A program made the translations under genes and the position numbers. From positions 1-16,865 of the forward strand of contig JAAYZQ010000154.1 in the NCBI GenBank assembly GCA_012514775.1: DNA of 16,865 bases, read 5' to 3'. This DNA is from Anaerolineaceae bacterium (lineage in GTDB: Bacteria > Chloroflexota > Anaerolineae > JAAYZQ01). Below, in pieces: positions 13,864 through 16,865 of this stretch. How positions within the stretch are numbered: the stretch's first letter is position 1; each line of letters opens with the position of its first letter. Below the pieces are notes generated by a model. It was not told the DNA's origin, did no database searches, and was given only the letters and a program-made list of their open reading frames with translations.

Positions 13864-13892
13864 ATTGTACCATGGAGACGGCCAGGTGTAAA
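13864..13892 (-). promoter_or_regulatory. upstream minus-strand promoter, divergent from the GreA-like gene
   Basis: Minus-strand -35 TTTACA (plus 13887-13892, 5 of 6), 17-bp spacer, -10 TACAAT (13864-13869, 5 of 6) with extended TG. The -35 lies only 16 bp from the -35 of the plus-strand promoter at 13909, so two polymerases would compete for this site. It would drive the DUF1385 leader with a transcript start near 13857. Confidence 0.55.
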
Positions 13893-13908
13893 GAGGTTGC
13901 GGCCCATT

Positions 13909-13937
13909 TTGGAAAATCCGGGACGCGGTGGTATACT
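13909..13937 (+). promoter_or_regulatory. sigma70-type promoter of the GreA-like gene
   Basis: -35 TTGGAA (13909-13914, 4 of 6), 17-bp spacer and -10 TATACT (13932-13937, 5 of 6). The expected transcript start near 13944 is only a couple of bases before the GGAGG ribosome site (13946-13950) and about 12 nt before the ATG, so the leader is extremely short. Confidence 0.6.
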
Positions 13938-13955
13938 CGGCGCGTGGAGGTCAGA

Positions 13956-14465
13956 ATGGCAGACGATAGCCAGGGCAAACGCTGGACCCGCGAAGAGTGG
14001 GAGGAGATGCTTCAGCAGGAGCGCCAGGCGGCGGCCGAGCGGCCGCCCGCCGCCGGGCCGGGCTCGCGGGTGACGGTCGAGCTGGTCGACGAAGCCGGGG
14101 GCAGCGAGCGCCTGGAGGTGACCCTCGTGCCCGACGAAGGGGCGGACATGGACCGCGGCTTTCTGGGATTGGGCACGCCCCTTGGCAGGCGCCTGATGGG
14201 ACAGGTGGCGGGCAGCACCCTGCCCTACAGGCAGGGGGACGTCGTCTCGGTGCGCATCCTGGCCGTCGTCCCCGGCGAGGTTCCCGAGACGGGCGCAGCC
14301 GCGGGCCGGCAGTCTGCCCTGCAAAAGGCGGTCGCCAGGTCCGAGACCGAGGACATCCTGCGGCTGGCGCTGACCGTCGACGTCAAGTGGGGCAGCTACG
14401 ATCCCGATGGCCTCGCGCCTGACGAGCCGGACGAGCCAGGCGGACAGCCCCCCACGGATCCCTAG
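13956..14465 (+). CDS. small protein with a GreA/GreB C-terminal-like domain
   Basis: A 169-residue protein starting at the ATG with GGAGG 5 nt upstream; the frame is open further 5' but that part has no coding character. An acidic/basic helical N-terminus (RWTREEWEEMLQQERQAAAE) leads into residues 30-110, which read like the FKBP-like C-terminal domain of GreA/GreB: SRVTVELVDEAGGSERLEVT, LVPDEGADMDRGFLGLGTPL, GRRLMGQVAGSTLPYRQGD and VVSVRILAV. The G.l....PLGr.l.G...G pattern is the best-known Gre signature. The coiled-coil N-terminal domain of a true Gre factor is missing, so it cannot reach the RNA polymerase active site in the classical way. Its stop overlaps that of the convergent subtilase. 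It may be an RNA-polymerase-binding accessory protein like Rnk; the domain call is moderately safe and the function is unknown. Confidence 0.68.
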   Translation: MADDSQGKRWTREEWEEMLQQERQAAAERPPAAGPGSRVTVELVDEAGGSERLEVTLVPDEGADMDRGFLGLGTPLGRRLMGQVAGSTLPYRQGDVVSVRILAVVPGEVPETGAAAGRQSALQKAVARSETEDILRLALTVDVKWGSYDPDGLAPDEPDEPGGQPPTDP

Positions 14466-16726
14466 TTCCGGATCAAGGGCAGGTACAGCAGCCCCTCCGA
14501 ACCGCCCGGCAGGCAGTTGTAGCACACCAGGGCAAAGTCCTGGTCGGTGTCGTCGCCGCGGTTGGGGACGCCGTCGGAGGTGATGTTGCTGGCGGCAACC
14601 CGCACTGTGAACGTAGTGGCAGCTCCCGGCGGCAGGAACACCCCCTCGGTGTTGTTCATCCAATCGCGGCCACCCCCTGGCAGCGACCAGCCATCGCTGC
14701 CAAACGCGTTCCCCCGGTAGGTCTGCCCATTTGCCTCGACTACCAGGTCCAGGTCGTTGTTCCAGGCCGGCGTGGTGCCGCCCTTCCCGTGGCCCGGGGC
14801 GTCGGTCCAGGCGAGCATCAGGCGCAGGGGCCGGCTGCTGTCGCCCACGCGCAGCACTCGCTGCCACACCTGGCCTGTATCGTCCAGTACGGAGAGCTGG
14901 TCATAATACCGGACCGGCACTGCCGGGTCCAGCACGGCCGCCGCATCCAGGCGCCCCCAGCCCTGTTTGCTGTCAAACGGGTGCCCCAGCACGTTCTTGT
15001 CGGCGTCCAGGTGGCCGGCCAGGTCGTGGGCCACGGCCAGGAAGGCAGCCTTGATCAGGGCCGGGCTCGGGTCTGTCCCGCGCAGCGCGCGGTAGTACTG
15101 GACAAAGAGGGCGGCGGCCCCCGAGACGTGGGGGGAGGCCATGCTCGTGCCGGATTTCAAAACGAACTGGTCGTCGCCGCTGCTGCTCGTCGAGTCTACC
15201 AGGACACCGGGGGCCACCATGTGGGGGATCTTGCGCCCGTCCAGCGCCGGTCCATGGGCCGTGTTCTCCGAGAGGTCGTCGATGTTCAGAGACTGGCTGC
15301 CGTCGATGCGCTGCAGGTAAGTGGAGCCGATCGTCAGGATGTTCTTGGCCTCGTCGGGCGAGCCCTGGGTGCTGATGCCGCCCCCGCCATTCATGATGGA
15401 CAAGACGTAGGTCAGCGGTTGGTTGCCCGGCGCCACGGGGTCGGCGTCGCGCACGCCGACGTCGACCTGCATGGCGTAAAAGTCATAGCCCTCAGGCGTT
15501 CCCGACGGTCCCCAGCTATTGCCCGAAATGGCGGCGCCGTTGCGGTACGATTCGGCCATGAGCAGTCCCATGTCGGGGCTGTCGCCCTGGTATGCCAGGG
15601 TATAGACCTGCTCTATGAGCCGCGCCCCCGGCGCCATGCCCAGGCCCCGCAAGAAGCCGCCGCTGTCGGCGATCCCCGACGAGCCGTCGGCGGCCATGAT
15701 GCCGGCGGTGTGCGTGCCGTGATCGCTCATCAGGGCGCCACCACACGTACTTCCGCTGCAGGGTAGCATCCGGCCGGCCAGGTCCTGGTGCGTCCCTCGA
15801 ATGCCGGCGTCGACGTTGGCAATGACGACGCCCGTGCCATTCAGGCCCAGGTCCGCCAGCCACTCCTGGTAGCCGGGGAAGGCAAAGTTCGAGTTGAGGT
15901 TGTTGGCACTGACCTGGTTGCTCATCTCCCCCCGCAGGCCGCCATTGGTGGGCGCGACCTGGACGCTGTACACCCCCGGGATCCGCGCCGCTGCTTGCAG
16001 GGCCGGGGCGGGCAGGCGCAGGCTGACGTGCGACAGGGCCCGGTCCAGCGCCACGCGGGCGCCGGGGTCACCGCCCAGGCTCTCCAGCCGGTTGACGGCT
16101 TCCTCCACGTCCGCAGCGCGGACGAGCAGCACGTTCACCGGCACCGGTTCGGCGCCCAGGGTGCGCCAGCGAGGGTCGAGGCGCCAGGCCGGCTCAAAGG
16201 GGCCGGTCCACCGCACAAAGTCGTGGCCCGCGGCCCGCTCCAGGGCGGCAGCGTCGCCCCAGGCGATATAGCTGTAGGGGTGGACATAACGCACGAACTC
16301 CAGCCCGGCCGCCTCCAGCGCGGCCAGCCACTCGGCCCGGGTGGGACCGATCAACTGCACGAGCTGTAGATCGTGCCCCGCGGCGGCCGCGTCGTCCCGT
16401 TCGGCCGCGGGCTGCCAGCCGGCGGGCAGGCGCACGCCGTCCGGCACGGGATCAAAGCTCTGCCCGCCGAGGTCCAGCCGGTAGGCGTCGTGCTGCAGCT
16501 CGTAGGGCAGGCCGCCGGCCTGGAGGCGGATCAGGTCGCCTTCGGCCAGCTCCAGCCAGGCAAAGCTGCCGTAATCCACCAGGCGCACCGGCTCCAGCCC
16601 GGCCTCCCGGGCCTGGCGCAGGTGATCCGGCGACATGCGGACGAAAACGGTGGGGGCTGGCTCCCTTGCCGCGGCCGGCGGCAAGGTCAAGAGCAGGATT
16701 GCGAGCAATAAGAGTACGCGCCCCAC
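14462..16726 (-). CDS. secreted S8 family subtilisin-like serine protease
   Basis: A 754-residue exported protease. A signal peptide (VLLLLAILLLTLPPAAA, cleavage near 20) is followed by three propeptide-like repeats (about 25-86, 119-184 and 196-260). The S8 catalytic domain spans about 295-600 with Asp306 in IANVDAGIRGTH, His336 in DHGTHTAGI, oxyanion Asn446 in SIMNGGGG and Ser528 in KSGTSMASPHVSG. A C-terminal beta domain (about 615-740) with NNDLDLVVEANGQTYRGN looks like the jelly-roll of KP-43/kexin-like subtilases. It ends in EGLLYLPLIRN, a tail that I associate with exported Chloroflexota proteins. The GTG start at 16726 follows AGAGG. Only 38 bp separate it from the end of the gene upstream, so they are probably co-transcribed. 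Its stop codon overlaps the stop of the convergent GreA-like gene. It should act outside the cell on proteins. Confidence 0.93.
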   Translation of the reverse strand: MGRVLLLLAILLLTLPPAAAREPAPTVFVRMSPDHLRQAREAGLEPVRLVDYGSFAWLELAEGDLIRLQAGGLPYELQHDAYRLDLGGQSFDPVPDGVRLPAGWQPAAERDDAAAAGHDLQLVQLIGPTRAEWLAALEAAGLEFVRYVHPYSYIAWGDAAALERAAGHDFVRWTGPFEPAWRLDPRWRTLGAEPVPVNVLLVRAADVEEAVNRLESLGGDPGARVALDRALSHVSLRLPAPALQAAARIPGVYSVQVAPTNGGLRGEMSNQVSANNLNSNFAFPGYQEWLADLGLNGTGVVIANVDAGIRGTHQDLAGRMLPCSGSTCGGALMSDHGTHTAGIMAADGSSGIADSGGFLRGLGMAPGARLIEQVYTLAYQGDSPDMGLLMAESYRNGAAISGNSWGPSGTPEGYDFYAMQVDVGVRDADPVAPGNQPLTYVLSIMNGGGGISTQGSPDEAKNILTIGSTYLQRIDGSQSLNIDDLSENTAHGPALDGRKIPHMVAPGVLVDSTSSSGDDQFVLKSGTSMASPHVSGAAALFVQYYRALRGTDPSPALIKAAFLAVAHDLAGHLDADKNVLGHPFDSKQGWGRLDAAAVLDPAVPVRYYDQLSVLDDTGQVWQRVLRVGDSSRPLRLMLAWTDAPGHGKGGTTPAWNNDLDLVVEANGQTYRGNAFGSDGWSLPGGGRDWMNNTEGVFLPPGAATTFTVRVAASNITSDGVPNRGDDTDQDFALVCYNCLPGGSEGLLYLPLIRN

Positions 16727-16764
16727 GCGAACCTCTTGGTTATTCGGCTGCAGGGTGGCAGCCT

Positions 16765-16865
16765 TTACTTGGTGGTCAACTGAAAGACCAGGACAAACGA
16801 CGTGTGGTCGGTGCTGCCCGGCGACTCGCCCAGGCCCAGGCCGGTCACCCGGTCGCTGGGCAGGG
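16765..16865 (-). CDS. C-terminal end of an unidentified protein
   Basis: The last 33 codons of a minus-strand gene that starts beyond the window, ending at TAA 16765-16767. The visible residues LPSDRVTGLGLGESPGSTDH and SFVLVFQLTTK give a beta-like tail without a recognisable motif. It lies 38 bp upstream of the subtilase on the same strand, so the two may form an operon. I cannot name the family. Confidence 0.55.
   Translation of the reverse strand, partial: LPSDRVTGLGLGESPGSTDHTSFVLVFQLTTK

Noticed and set aside
13356..13955. N-terminal extension of the GreA-like protein back to 13356.
   Set aside because: The extra 200 codons cross three promoter candidates and the hairpin cluster and have no protein-like character.
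1..16865. CRISPR arrays, tRNAs, rRNAs, insertion sequences or prophage genes.
   Set aside because: No regular repeat-spacer pattern, no cloverleaf sequence with a T-arm GTTCRANNC in context, and no transposase or integrase motif was seen.

Overview
The window is GC-rich bacterial DNA with tightly packed genes, most of them on the minus strand. Several traits suggest a Chloroflexota member of the Anaerolineae/Caldilineae kind. The subtilase ends in a YLPLI-type tail that I associate with exported proteins of that phylum, there is a DUF1385 (YqhQ-like) membrane protein, and leucine-rich TPR and propeptide modules are common. This placement is inference; there is no rRNA or other marker gene here.

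Region 1 (1-1890): the 3' end of an SMP-30/gluconolactonase-like beta-propeller gene and a proline racemase-family enzyme (both plus strand). A stretch of about 550 bp follows with no intact gene. It holds a frameshifted remnant of a secreted beta-sandwich protein on the minus strand and a perfect 11-bp inverted repeat.

Region 2 (1886-11475, minus strand): a ten-gene run that reads as an operon. In transcription order it is an Ldh2/malate-type dehydrogenase, a SucC-like CoA-ligase beta subunit fused to a C-terminal ferredoxin-like cysteine domain, a DUF333 lipoprotein, a small membrane-anchored Cys-rich protein, a SucD-like ligase alpha subunit, a nitrilase-superfamily amidohydrolase, a citryl-CoA-lyase-like protein, aconitase-family (LeuC/LeuD-like) large and small subunits, and a non-pyrrolysine MttB-family methyltransferase. 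Ligase plus lyase plus dehydratase together make a citrate-cleavage-type logic: isomerise a hydroxy-acid, activate it with CoA, split it to acetyl-CoA and an oxo-acid, then interconvert oxo- and hydroxy-acid with the dehydrogenase. The amidohydrolase and methyltransferase suggest that the starting compound is an amide and/or a methylated amine. The true substrate cannot be read from sequence. This operon is the best candidate for an undescribed system in the window, and the ligase-ferredoxin fusion is its most unusual part.

Region 3 (11500-13955): a strong intrinsic terminator just ahead of the operon, a TPR plus helix-turn-helix protein with its own promoter, a DUF1385 membrane protein, and about 590 bp without a gene. 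That last stretch carries back-to-back divergent promoters and a run of hairpins, either a long structured leader or a small RNA.

Region 4 (13956-16865): a short protein built around a GreA/GreB C-terminal-like domain (plus strand). Its stop codon overlaps that of a convergent secreted subtilase with three propeptide-like repeats. The 3' end of one more minus-strand gene follows.
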